Made by a program: the position numbers and the translations under genes. Shown here piece after piece: positions 24,725-33,094 of a stretch of DNA of 58,261 nucleotides. Below the pieces are notes generated by a model, which was given only the letters and a program-made list of their open reading frames with translations, had not been told where the DNA came from and did not search any database. Source of the stretch: Acidimicrobiales bacterium (GTDB lineage: Bacteria > Actinomycetota > Acidimicrobiia > Acidimicrobiales > DASWMK01); the NCBI GenBank assembly GCA_036399815.1, contig DASWMK010000177.1:1-58261 (forward strand), read 5' to 3'. Each line of letters starts with the position of its first letter. Positions within the stretch are counted from its first letter, which is position 1.

Positions 24725-26200
24725 TCAACGGAACACGTGGACCCGCCCCGAGCGGCGGGGCCGGCTCCGGTGCCAGGCGGCCCTGTCGTGGGCGACGATG
24801 GCCGCAACGGCGGCGTCGATCTTGAGCGGCGAGGACTTGGCCTGCTTGTGGACGAGGTCGCCCACCGGCGTGGACCGAGCCCGGCAGTTGTTGACGTGGC
24901 GCGCCAGGTCGGCGTTGCCGGCGTGGCTGACCGTCCGGTCCAGAACGGCCTGGTACATGCGGTCGGTCGCCGGCCCCATGCGGCTGCCGACGCTCGTCGG
25001 CCACTCGACCACCCGGCCCGGCCACCGGGCCGCCCAGCGGGCGATGGAGTCGCGCCAGCCCCACGGGTCGCAGGCCAGCTCGCGCACGTCCCAGGTGGCG
25101 AAGGCCCGCTCCACGGCGGCGTCGACCAGGCTCCGGTCCACTCGCCAGCCCCGGTCGCCCGGGTTCTCCCACAGGCCGACGAGGAACACGTGGGGCGGCG
25201 TGTCGTCGTCGCCGAGCGTGCACCCGACGGCCGCCGTGCTATCCCCGCTCGCCGACCCGTCGAAGCCGAGGACGACCGGCGTGCCGGGCGGGACGGTGCG
25301 CTCGGGGTCGGCGCACGCCTCCCAGGCGCCGAACGGCAGCCACACGTCGTCGGCGGCCGTCGTCCACTGGCCGAGGCAGTACCGGCGGAACGCCTCAGGC
25401 CGGAGCGTGGTGAGCTTCGACCGTACAGCGGAGCGCGAGCAGAAATCGTCCAGGGCCGGCATGGCGGCCTCCCAGGCGGCCTCGTCGGCCACGTCGCACC
25501 CGTCGGGGGCGGCGTACTCGACCAGCCGGTGGAGGGCGTCGGGGGCCTCGCGGCGGGCCTTGACTAGCCGCCACATGAGGGAGTCCTCGGAGCTGGCCGG
25601 CGTGGAGATGGCGACCACCAGGGAGGCGGGCCGCTTGCCGGCGTAGCCGACCAGTGACTCCCACACGTCCTCCCGGACGTGCCCGAGTTCATCGACCACT
25701 ACCAGACTCGGGTCGTAGCCCTCCACGGCGGCGGGGTCCGAGGGGAGCGTGAGCACCTGCGCGTCTGTGCCGGGGACGACGAGGCGGTCCCGGTAGACCT
25801 GGGTCCGGTCGGCCAGCTCGGGGGAGGCGGCCGTCATGCGGGCGGCCTGGCCGAGGACAATGGCGGCCTGGCGCTCGCCGGAGGCGGCCACGCACAGGAC
25901 CTCGGCCGAGGGCGGGCCGGCGTGGGCCTCAGCGAGGGCGAGGACGGCGGCCAGGGTGGACTTGCCCTGGGCGCGGGGCAGGGAGAGCACGGCGGTCCAC
26001 GGCCGGGGGGCGTCGAACAGCTGGCAGGCGATGCGGTGCTGCCAGGACCGGAGGACCAGCGGCTCGCCGACGCCGTGGCCGCGGGGGACGGTGAGGTACC
26101 GCTCGGCGAAGGCGGCGACGCGGTCGCCGCCGGCCGGCGGGAGGTCGTCCAGGCCGGGGAGGGGGTCGAGCCGGACGGGGGCCTTGGGGCCGCGCTTCAC
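24725..26200 (-). CDS. terL: Phage terminase large subunit
   Basis: 491-residue DNA-packaging motor. ATPase domain: adenine/Walker A LPRAQGKST (residues 74-82) and Walker B LVVVDELG (166-173), then coupling motif AISTP. C-terminal RNase H-fold nuclease: LGFDGSASGDS with D314 and D320, then LACDPWGW and a late Asp in LKIDAAVAAIVAH. No small terminase gene is found beside it; the HNH protein may substitute in cutting. Minus strand, last gene of the capsid-connector-terL unit, convergent with the AT-rich gene. Confidence 0.93.
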   Translation of the reverse strand: MKRGPKAPVRLDPLPGLDDLPPAGGDRVAAFAERYLTVPRGHGVGEPLVLRSWQHRIACQLFDAPRPWTAVLSLPRAQGKSTLAAVLALAEAHAGPPSAEVLCVAASGERQAAIVLGQAARMTAASPELADRTQVYRDRLVVPGTDAQVLTLPSDPAAVEGYDPSLVVVDELGHVREDVWESLVGYAGKRPASLVVAISTPASSEDSLMWRLVKARREAPDALHRLVEYAAPDGCDVADEAAWEAAMPALDDFCSRSAVRSKLTTLRPEAFRRYCLGQWTTAADDVWLPFGAWEACADPERTVPPGTPVVLGFDGSASGDSTAAVGCTLGDDDTPPHVFLVGLWENPGDRGWRVDRSLVDAAVERAFATWDVRELACDPWGWRDSIARWAARWPGRVVEWPTSVGSRMGPATDRMYQAVLDRTVSHAGNADLARHVNNCRARSTPVGDLVHKQAKSSPLKIDAAVAAIVAHDRAAWHRSRPRRSGRVHVFR

Positions 26201-26203
26201 TGC

Positions 26204-26794
26204 TCAGGCGGCGACGGAGGCCCAGCGCCGCCGGTAGCGGTCGAGGACGATCCGCTCGGCCAGCGTCCAGCCGGCCCAGGCGCCCCGGTAGACGTTCCCG
26301 GCGCGGTCGTCCTGGCTGCCGTAGTTGTGGCCGTCGTGGACGACGGGGCCGCCGTAGGAGCGGTAGTCGTACTGGCCGGGGTTGGGGGCCAGGCGCAGGG
26401 CGGCGGCGAGGACGACGGCGGCCAGGTCGCCCGGCACCGTCTCCCACCCGTGGTCGTAGGTGACGGCCACCTCCGCGTCCGGGCCGCCCCAGCCGGCGCC
26501 GTCGCGGCGCAGCAGGAGGCCGGAGCGGCGCCAGGCGTAGCCCGACGACGCCAGTGCGGTCCCGTCGACCGACACGGCCGTCACGGCGGTGACCGGCAGC
26601 TCGGGGAGGGCGAGCCTCGCCCCGAGGGTGCCGGGCAGGTGCACGGTGTCGTCGGCCACGGCGGTGACGGTCAGGCGCAGGTAGCCCCGGGCCATGTCCG
26701 AGGCCATCCGCACGGCGTCCACGGCCCACTGGTCGAGGTCGGCCCCGAAGGCCTCGGCCACCTTCCCCGGCGAGGCGAGGAGGGGGAGGGGCAC
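26204..26794 (-). CDS. Head-tail connector protein (HK97 gp6-like)
   Basis: 196 residues with the pattern of phage adaptor proteins: N-terminal helical DLDQWAVDAVRMASDMARGY, a beta-hairpin region with LPELPVTAVTAVSVDGTALA, VAVTYDHGWETVPGDLAAVV, and a helical C-terminus. These form a 12-mer ring under the portal and provide the docking site for a tail or stopper. GTG at 26794, one base after the capsid stop; stop 3 bp before terL. Confidence 0.78.
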   Translation of the reverse strand: MPLPLLASPGKVAEAFGADLDQWAVDAVRMASDMARGYLRLTVTAVADDTVHLPGTLGARLALPELPVTAVTAVSVDGTALASSGYAWRRSGLLLRRDGAGWGGPDAEVAVTYDHGWETVPGDLAAVVLAAALRLAPNPGQYDYRSYGGPVVHDGHNYGSQDDRAGNVYRGAWAGWTLAERIVLDRYRRRWASVAA

Positions 26795-26795
26795 G

Positions 26796-27692
26796 TCAGG
26801 CAGCGGGCTGGAGGACGACGACGCCCTCGGGGTTCAGGAGGCCCACGTCCCAGCGGGACACGACCCGAATGCCAACCTCGTCGGTCGTGGCGAACGTCTC
26901 CCTGAGAATGGCGACCGAGGCGTCGACATCGCGAGCGACGGCAACCTGCCGCATGTCGGCGAGGACCAGCTGGCCAGCCGGTACCTGCGTGCTCACGCGG
27001 GCCGGGATGCCGAGGAGGCGCATGGTGGCGGCCTCGGTCGGGTCGGGCTGGAGGAGGTACTGCCCCGTTCCCGGTCCGGCGCCCGAGTCCTCGCGCTGCT
27101 TGGCCAGAGTGGTGAAGTCGTCCGGGTGGACGAACCAGACGTTGGGCTCGGCGTTGGCCGCCATGGCGAGGGCGCGGGCGTCGATGAGGTCGTCCACCGT
27201 CGGGCCGCCGGCCCCGTAGTCCTCCGACTGCGTCCCGGGCGTGTTGAGGATGCCGAGGGGCGTGTCGTTGTCGCCAGTGCCGGCGATGAAGACGGAGTCG
27301 AGGGCGAGCGCAATCCGCCGGACGAGCGCCGAGCGGAGGACGTTCACGACGTCGATCACGGCGTGCCGGGCTAGCTCTGCACTAACGCGGTGGATCACCT
27401 TGATAGAGCGGAGGCTCGACGGCAGGAGCACCAGCTCCGAGAACGTGGCCTCCGCCTGGCCGATCGGTTCCGACTCGCCAACCCAATACGTGGCCGAGGC
27501 GCCGGTGCCGACGCCGATCGGAAACTCGACCAGCTTGGGGACGCGGATCGGGACGCCACCCGAGGCCGTGAACAGTCGTGGGCCGGAGCGCAGGATGATG
27601 CTCTCGGCCATGAGGGGCTCGATCAAGAGCCCGGCCACGGCCTCACGAACGAGTTCAGCTCCGGCGCCGGGGGTGTTGAAGGACGAGGGCAC
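26796..27692 (-). CDS. HK97-fold major capsid protein
   Basis: 298 residues. The order ELVREAVAGLLIEPLMAESI (N-arm), VPKLVEFPIGVGTGASATYW and SIKVIHRVSAELARHAVIDV (spine helix region), ALDSVFIAGTGDNDTPLGIL (P-domain), NAEPNVWFVHPDDFTTLAKQ and VLADMRQVAVARDVDASVAI (A-domain and C-terminal strands) is typical of unprocessed HK97-family capsids. It lacks an N-terminal delta/scaffold extension, which agrees with a separate scaffold gene and no protease gene. GTG start at 27692. First gene of the minus-strand head unit, divergent from the portal gene. Confidence 0.88.
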   Translation of the reverse strand: MPSSFNTPGAGAELVREAVAGLLIEPLMAESIILRSGPRLFTASGGVPIRVPKLVEFPIGVGTGASATYWVGESEPIGQAEATFSELVLLPSSLRSIKVIHRVSAELARHAVIDVVNVLRSALVRRIALALDSVFIAGTGDNDTPLGILNTPGTQSEDYGAGGPTVDDLIDARALAMAANAEPNVWFVHPDDFTTLAKQREDSGAGPGTGQYLLQPDPTEAATMRLLGIPARVSTQVPAGQLVLADMRQVAVARDVDASVAILRETFATTDEVGIRVVSRWDVGLLNPEGVVVLQPAA

Positions 27693-27981
27693 TGCGCGGA
27701 CCTCCGCGGGTGGTGAGCGGAAGCCCGAGGCCGGCCCGGGCGGGCGGGGCGGCGCGCCTGGCGCCTGCTCCCCGACGAGGCCGCCAGCCCGGTGGAGACG
27801 AGGACACCACTGGCGACCCCGTGCGGGGTGCGCTTCGTCGCCCGCCCGGGGGCCGCGGTGCCCAGGTGCTGTGCGCCCCGCGGCCCTCGGTGGGTGAGCG
27901 ACGGCACCACTGTAGCGACGCCATCGGCTGTGGCGATGGACCGTCCGGTGTCCATCGCTCCTGCCGATCTAGGCTGGCCGG
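27693..27981. promoter_or_regulatory. Divergent control region between capsid and portal genes
   Basis: 289 bp with no credible gene. An inverted repeat GCGATGGAC (27933-27941), 8-base spacer, GTCCATCGC (27950-27958) ends 23 bp before the portal start. A further CCATCG at 27921-27926 pairs with the same CGATGG, so three copies of the hexamer lie within 37 bp. This could be an operator for late-gene control of both divergent units or a leader hairpin. No consensus -35/-10 found. Confidence 0.45.
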
Positions 27982-29349
27982 GTGGCGACCGTGGCCGAGG
28001 TGACCGACCTGCTCTCCCGCCGGCTGGACGACGCCGGCCCCCGCCTGTCCCGGCTCGACCGCTACTACGAGGGCACTGCGCCTCTCGCGCTGGCCGCCGA
28101 GCGGCTGCGAACGGCCAAGCTCTCCGGCCTGGCCGGCCTGACGACCAACTGGCTTCGCTTGGCCTGCGATGCCCTCTCGGAGCGGCTGGAGGTCGTCGGG
28201 TTCCGGCTGGCCGGCTCGACCGAGGCCAGCGAGGACGTGTGGAACACCTGGGAGGAGGCCGGCGGGTCCGACGCGCTGGCCCTCGCCCTGCCCGAGGCCC
28301 TACTCCACGGCCGGTCGTTCCTGACCGTGTGGGGCGACGAGGCCGGCCGGCCGGTCGTCAGCGCGGAGTCGGCCCACCAGGTGGCCGCCTTCATCGACCC
28401 GGCCCAGCGCGGCGCCCGGCGGGTCACAGCCGCCCTCAAGCGGTGGGCCGACCCCGACGCGAAGCTGGCCCGGGCCACCCTCTACCTGCCCGAGGCCGTC
28501 TACCGGCTGGCCTCCGAGCGGCCGTTCACCGACGGGATGAGCCTGGAGACGGTGCGGAACTGGCAGACCGTCGAAGTCGTCCGGAACCCGCTCGGCGTCG
28601 TCCCCGTGGTGGAGCTGGCCAACCGGCAGCGGCTCATGGGGTCGGGCGAGAGTGAGCTGACGCCGGGCGTCCTGGCTCTCCAGGACCTTCTCGGCCACCT
28701 GGTGTCGTCGCTGGCCGTCGGGGCCGAGGCCTACGCGCTCCCGAGGCGGTGGGCCACCGGCGTGGAGGTACCGGTCGATCCCGAGACGGGTGCCGCCATC
28801 GACCCGTTCGGGGACGCCGGCCCCGGCCGGCTGTACGTGGTCGAGTCCGAGCAGGCGAAGCTCGGCCAGTTCCCGGCCGCCGACCTGGCCGCCCTCCTGG
28901 CCGCCATCGACGCGGCCACCGCCCACCTGCTCTCCCAGGCCGCCGTCCCGCCCCACCTGGCCCTCGGGGCGTACAAGGGCCAGCAGGTGTCGGCCGAGTC
29001 GGTGCGGGCCGCCGAGGCCGGCCTGGTGGCCAAGGCCCGCCGCCGGCAGCGGACGTTCGCCCCGCCCGTCGAGCAGGCCGCCCGGCTCGCCCTCCTCGTG
29101 CGCGACGGCCGCCTGCCGGCCGGCGCCGAGCGCATGGAGTGCGTGTGGCGCGACCCGAGGACCGAGGCCGAGGCGGCCCAGGCCGACGCCGCGCTGAAGA
29201 AGTCTCAGGTGGGCGTGCCGTGGGCGCAGCTCATGGCCGACCTCGGCTACTCGCCCGAGACGGTGAGCCTCATGCGCGCCCAGCGGCGCCAGGAGGCTCT
29301 GGACGGAGCCGGCGTGGACGTGAGGGCACTGGAGGCCCTGCTGCCGTGA
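27982..29349 (+). CDS. Phage portal protein (SPP1 gp6-like)
   Basis: 455 residues. Family landmarks are RLSRLDRYYEGTAPLALAAE at the N-terminus, TTNWLRLACDALSERLEVVG, the wing region SAHQVAAFIDPAQRGARRVT, GVVPVVELANRQRLMGSGES, and the crown/stem helices LSQAAVPPHLALGAYKGQQV and KARRRQRTFAPPVEQAARLA. Portals form the 12-mer DNA entry vertex and bind TerL. GTG at 27982; the stop overlaps the next GTG. Confidence 0.92.
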   Translation: MATVAEVTDLLSRRLDDAGPRLSRLDRYYEGTAPLALAAERLRTAKLSGLAGLTTNWLRLACDALSERLEVVGFRLAGSTEASEDVWNTWEEAGGSDALALALPEALLHGRSFLTVWGDEAGRPVVSAESAHQVAAFIDPAQRGARRVTAALKRWADPDAKLARATLYLPEAVYRLASERPFTDGMSLETVRNWQTVEVVRNPLGVVPVVELANRQRLMGSGESELTPGVLALQDLLGHLVSSLAVGAEAYALPRRWATGVEVPVDPETGAAIDPFGDAGPGRLYVVESEQAKLGQFPAADLAALLAAIDAATAHLLSQAAVPPHLALGAYKGQQVSAESVRAAEAGLVAKARRRQRTFAPPVEQAARLALLVRDGRLPAGAERMECVWRDPRTEAEAAQADAALKKSQVGVPWAQLMADLGYSPETVSLMRAQRRQEALDGAGVDVRALEALLP

Positions 29350-29873
29350 GGGGACCGGTACAGGCCCTCTCAGAGGCCACGGCGGCCGCCGTGGTCGCCC
29401 TCCTCGGCCTCGGCCTGGCGCCGGCCCTCCTCGTCGCCCTGGCCGCCGCCGCCGTGGCCCGGGCCGACGCTCGGGCCTACGCGCTGGCCGACCTGTCGGC
29501 CGCCGCCACCCTCACCGTCACGTTCGGCCGCCCCGAGGTCGTCCTCGGCCTGGCCCCGCCGCCCGACGACCTGGAGCGCCTGCACCGGGCGTTCGCCACG
29601 CTGGAGGCCGAGCGGGGCGACGTGCCCCGCTGGCAGCGGGTGGCCATGGCCGAGCCGATGAGCGCGGCCCAGGCCGCCTACCTGCTGGCCCTGACCGAGC
29701 GCCACGTCAACTGGACGCGGCAGACCGCCCCCGGGGCGTGCGAGCGGTGCCGGGCGTGGGCGGCCACCGAGCCGGCCGAGGGCATCGCCCCCGCCGAACC
29801 GTTCTGGCACCACCCCGGCTGCCGCTGCCGGCCCCGCCCCGTCGTCACCGAGCGCCCAGGAGGCCACCCTTGA
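29346..29873 (+). CDS. Phage minor head protein (MuF-like)
   Basis: 175 residues, GTG at 29346 in GTGA overlap with the portal gene. An N-terminal Ala/Leu helical part is followed by the C-terminal cysteine/histidine pattern CERCRAW ... FWHHPGCRCRPRPV, the zinc-like ending seen in head-morphogenesis (MuF/SPP1 gp7) proteins, which are ejected with DNA or help capsid assembly. It is shorter than classical MuF proteins. Identification rests on the C-terminal motif and the position right after the portal. Confidence 0.75.
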   Translation: MRGPVQALSEATAAAVVALLGLGLAPALLVALAAAAVARADARAYALADLSAAATLTVTFGRPEVVLGLAPPPDDLERLHRAFATLEAERGDVPRWQRVAMAEPMSAAQAAYLLALTERHVNWTRQTAPGACERCRAWAATEPAEGIAPAEPFWHHPGCRCRPRPVVTERPGGHP

Positions 29874-30301
29874 CCGACCAGCCCACCGACCCGACCCCCG
29901 GGGCCCCCGAGGCCGACGCCGACCCGCCCGAGGACGCGGACACCTTCCCCCGCAGCTACGTCGAGCGGCTGCGGGCCGAGGCCGCCGACCGGCGCACCGC
30001 CGCCCGCGACGCCGAGGCGAGGGCCGAGGCCCTGACCCGCCGCCTGCTGACCGCCGAGGTCGCCCGGGCCGTGGACGGCGTCCTGGCCGACGGCGACGAC
30101 CTCACCGCCCACGTCCCGGCCGCCGAGCTGGTGGGCGAGGACGGCCTGCCCGACGCCGAGCGGATCAGGGCGGCGGCCGAGGCGCTGGCCGAGCGCAAGC
30201 CCCACCTGGCCGCCCGCCGGTTCGGGGAGGCCGACCTCGGGGTGCGCCGCCAGGCCCCGAGCTTCGACCTGGCCGCCGTCCTGCGGGACGCGGCGGGCTA
30301 G
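29870..30301 (+). CDS. Phage scaffolding protein
   Basis: 143 residues, TTG start at 29870 overlapping the previous stop (TTGA), with ribosome site AGGAGG (29858-29863) that decides this start. Acidic, Pro-rich N-terminus, then a long charged helix (YVERLRAEAADRRTAARDAE) and a C-terminal helical region. This is the normal composition of scaffold proteins that guide HK97-type procapsid assembly. Last gene before attR. Confidence 0.78.
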   Translation: MTDQPTDPTPGAPEADADPPEDADTFPRSYVERLRAEAADRRTAARDAEARAEALTRRLLTAEVARAVDGVLADGDDLTAHVPAAELVGEDGLPDAERIRAAAEALAERKPHLAARRFGEADLGVRRQAPSFDLAAVLRDAAG

Positions 30302-30324
30302 TGGAGGCCGAGGGCGGCGGCGAG

Positions 30325-30349
30325 GCCGGCGCGACACAGGCGCGACACA
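30325..30349. repeat. Right integrase arm-type repeat
   Basis: GCCGGCGCGACAC, 4 variable bases, then GCGACACA; heptamers GCGACAC at 30331-30337 and 30342-30348, again 11 bp apart. Same orientation as the left copy at 20281-20305. Just to its right, GGCCCTGGTCA occurs twice (30408-30418, 30430-30440), 22 bp apart, a second candidate set of recombination-protein sites. Confidence 0.6.
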
Positions 30350-30464
30350 ATCCGTCGCCCGCCGGGCAGGTCCGGGGTCAGGGCCGCTGGCATTGCTACC
30401 AGCCGTAGGCCCTGGTCAACGCCGGTTTCGGCCCTGGTCACGGCGTGCGCCGAGCCGGTGAGGC

Positions 30465-30496
30465 CAGAACCCCGCCTACAGGCCGGCTCACCGTCG
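30465..30496. repeat. attR: 32-bp direct repeat, right copy
   Basis: Identical to 20211-20242. Here it is an isolated fragment of the rnpB 3' end with no upstream RNase P sequence, marking the right boundary of the element. The chromosome that originally followed rnpB resumes at 30497. Confidence 0.92.
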
Positions 30497-30532
30497 CCCG
30501 CCTGCAAGGCGAGTCGGTCGCTCGGAGGCGGC

Positions 30533-30661
30533 CTACTTGGTGTTCCAGCCCTTCCGGGCGTCCTTCTGTTGCTCCTGCTTCGCGTGCTTCGCGGCGCGCT
30601 TCTCTTTGAGGCTGCGGCTCGGCTTCTTCGGCGAGCTCGACGGTGTCGACTTGCTTCCCAT
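30533..30661 (-). CDS. Small highly basic protein (42 aa)
   Basis: ATG at 30661. The product starts MGSKSTPSSSPKKPSRSLKE and ends KDARKGWNTK. It is Lys/Ser/Ala-rich with the segment SLKEKRAAKHAKQEQQK, a pattern I associate with a small conserved actinobacterial protein of unknown role. It is convergent with rnpB in the ancestral order, its stop lying 37 bp beyond attR. Confidence 0.6.
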   Translation of the reverse strand: MGSKSTPSSSPKKPSRSLKEKRAAKHAKQEQQKDARKGWNTK

Positions 30662-30843
30662 CACCCGAGCGTACGTGGGCACGAAGCGTCGGAGCCGCCG
30701 CCCAGGTCGCCGACCACGTGACGCCAGCGGGTGGCGATGACGTCGGTGGTGGCGGCGCGGCGGGCTCGAAGTGGGCGCGTCGACTCGGGACCGGCGCGGT
30801 GTGACGACGCCGGCCGAGCCGCGGACGATCTACGGTCCGTGCC

Positions 30844-31854
30844 ATGGACGATCCTGCCGGGGCGCTCGACCGCGCGGCTGCCGAGACCGACTTCTCGGGC
30901 GTCGTGCGGGTCGACGTCGACGGCACGGTGGTGCTCGAGCGGGCCTACGGGATGGCGGACCGGGCGCACCGGATCCCGAACACCGTCGACACCCGGTTCG
31001 GCATCGCCAGCGGCACGAAGGGCCTGACCGCCCTGACCGTCGTCAGCCTCGTCGAGGACGGACGGCTCGATCCTGCGACGACGGCCCGCTCCCTGCTGGG
31101 TGACGACCTGCCGATGGTCGACGACGGCGTGACCGTCGAGCACCTGCTCGCCCACCGGTCGGGCATCGGCGACTACGTGGACGAGGAGTCGGACCTCGAC
31201 GTGGACGGCTACGTGCTGACCGTCCCGGTCCACGAGCTGGCCACCACCGAGCAGTACGTGCGCGTGCTCGACGGCCGCCCGTCGAAGTTCCCGCCCGGTG
31301 AGCGGTTCTCGTACAGCAACAGCGGCTACGTGCTGCTCGCGCTCCTCGCCGAGCGGGCCACGGGCACACCGTTCGCCGACCTCGTGGACGAGCGCGTCTG
31401 CCGGCCGGCGGGCATGGCGGCCACCGCCTTCCTCCGCTCCGACGAGCTCCCCGGCGACGCGGCGGTCGGGTACCTCACCCCCGACCAGCCGAGGACGAAC
31501 GTGTTCCACCTCCCCGTCCGGGGCAGCGGCGACGGCGGCATCTACTCGACCGCGGCCGACGTCCACGCCCTCTGGTCGTCCTTCCTCGCCGGCCGGATCG
31601 TGTCGCCGGGCTGGGTCGCCGAGATGGTCCGCCCTCGCAGCGACGTGCCGTCGGAGGGCATGCGCTACGGCCTCGGGCTCTGGCTCCACGAGTCGCGTGA
31701 CACCGTGCGCCTGGAGGGTTGGGACGCCGGCGTCCGGTTCCGCTCCGAGACCGACCCCGCTCGGCGGTCGACGTGGACCATGCTGTCCAACACGACCGTC
31801 GCCCGGGCGTTCTCCCGGCTCCTCGACGAGCTCGTCGAGCAGCTCGTCACCTGA
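30844..31854 (+). CDS. Serine hydrolase, class C beta-lactamase-like family
   Basis: 336 residues. Active-site SxxK in FGIASGTKGLTALTVVS, second motif YSNSGY (YxN), and the region VEHLLAHRSGIGDY. These are penicillin-binding-protein/esterase family marks. No signal peptide, so it is probably a cytosolic esterase or peptidase, not a resistance enzyme. The third motif (usually HxG) appears as LEGWDAGV, so the canonical His is not obvious. ATG at 30844. Substrate unknown. Confidence 0.85.
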   Translation: MDDPAGALDRAAAETDFSGVVRVDVDGTVVLERAYGMADRAHRIPNTVDTRFGIASGTKGLTALTVVSLVEDGRLDPATTARSLLGDDLPMVDDGVTVEHLLAHRSGIGDYVDEESDLDVDGYVLTVPVHELATTEQYVRVLDGRPSKFPPGERFSYSNSGYVLLALLAERATGTPFADLVDERVCRPAGMAATAFLRSDELPGDAAVGYLTPDQPRTNVFHLPVRGSGDGGIYSTAADVHALWSSFLAGRIVSPGWVAEMVRPRSDVPSEGMRYGLGLWLHESRDTVRLEGWDAGVRFRSETDPARRSTWTMLSNTTVARAFSRLLDELVEQLVT

Positions 31855-31948
31855 CGGGCGGGACCGGTCACCGCGCCACCCTCGGCCCCGGTGGGCGCGC
31901 CGCGCTGCTGAGCGCCGCCGGTGAGCGACGCCCCGGGAGCTCGCCGGC

Positions 31949-33094
31949 TCAGATCCGGTCTGCCGCGAGGACGAGGGTGCGGTCGTAGGCGCTCGGGGTG
32001 GGGCGGTAGCTGCCGACGGCGACGAGGTGGCCGGGGCCGGGGGTGGCCACGCCGAGGAGGGTGTTGTCGCCCGAGCCGGCGTTCGGGCTGGGGACCACCC
32101 GCCACCCGGTGCCGTCGTACCGGAGGGTGGCCGTGCGGACCACGCCGCCGGCGGTGAAGTCCCGGGCGCCGCCGACGGCCCACACCTCGGTGGGCGACAC
32201 GGCGGCCACGCCGGTGAGGAAGTTGGTGCCGCTGCTCGTCGCCAGCGGGTCCGGGCTCGGGACGACCGACCACGCCGAGCCGTCCCAGTGCTCGGTCAGA
32301 GTGGAGCTGCCGACCCGGCCGACGGCCCAGATGTCGTCGGCCGCCAGGGCCGACACCGCGTGCAGCGAGTCCTCACCGGCGAGCGGCGGGGTGCGCACGA
32401 CCCGCCACCTGGTGCCGTCCCAGTGCTCCACCAGCGCGGCGTCGCCGTCGTCGCCGGTGCCGCCCACGGCCCACACGTCGTCGGGGGCCAGGGCCACGAC
32501 GGCGTCGAGGAACCCGCCGCCCGGCGGCTCGGGGGTGGGCACCACCGTCCACGCCGACCCGTCGAAGTGCATGGCCAGCGGGGCGAAGGTGTAGTCCCCG
32601 GTCGAGGCGCCGACGGCCCACACGTCATAGGGGGTCACCGAGGCCACCCCCCGCAGCGCGTTGTCGCCCGGCCCGACGTTGGGGGTGGGGGTCGTCGACC
32701 ACCCGGCCCCGTTGAAGTGCAGGGCCAGGGTGTGGTCCACCGAGCCGGTGAAGGCCCGGCCGACGGCCCACGCGTTGCCGGCCGACGTGCCGTGCACGGC
32801 CAGGAGCTCGTTGGTCGACGAGCCGACCGAGGGGCTGCTCACCTGCCGCCAACCGGTGCCGTCGTCGTGCAGGATCAGCGTCCGGTACCGGCCCGACCGG
32901 CGGGCGAGGCCGACGGCCCAGGCGTCGTTCGAGAACACCGCCGTCACCGCGTTCAGGCGGTTGAAGTCCCTGCCCGAGCTCGGGCTGGGCACGATCGTCC
33001 ACGGCGTCGCCGCCGCCGCCGGCGTGGCGACGAGCACCACCACGGCCAGGACGCAGGTCGGCACCACGAGCCATCGCCGGGCGGTGGAACGCAT
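31949..33094 (-). CDS. Secreted repeat protein, beta-propeller-like
   Basis: 381 residues. ATG at 33094 follows GGAGGCGAACC, a strong ribosome site. Signal peptide: STARRWLVVPTCVLAVVVLV ending ATPAAAA. The mature part is built of about six to seven repeats of ~50 residues, each with a strand DxWAVG (NDAWAVG, GNAWAVG, YDVWAVG, DDVWAVG, DDIWAVG, TEVWAVG) followed by a W-D/N-G-x-x-W strand (EHWDGTRWRVV). This is the layout of Kelch/YCF48-like propellers. Extracellular; function unknown. Confidence 0.85.
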   Translation of the reverse strand: MRSTARRWLVVPTCVLAVVVLVATPAAAATPWTIVPSPSSGRDFNRLNAVTAVFSNDAWAVGLARRSGRYRTLILHDDGTGWRQVSSPSVGSSTNELLAVHGTSAGNAWAVGRAFTGSVDHTLALHFNGAGWSTTPTPNVGPGDNALRGVASVTPYDVWAVGASTGDYTFAPLAMHFDGSAWTVVPTPEPPGGGFLDAVVALAPDDVWAVGGTGDDGDAALVEHWDGTRWRVVRTPPLAGEDSLHAVSALAADDIWAVGRVGSSTLTEHWDGSAWSVVPSPDPLATSSGTNFLTGVAAVSPTEVWAVGGARDFTAGGVVRTATLRYDGTGWRVVPSPNAGSGDNTLLGVATPGPGHLVAVGSYRPTPSAYDRTLVLAADRI

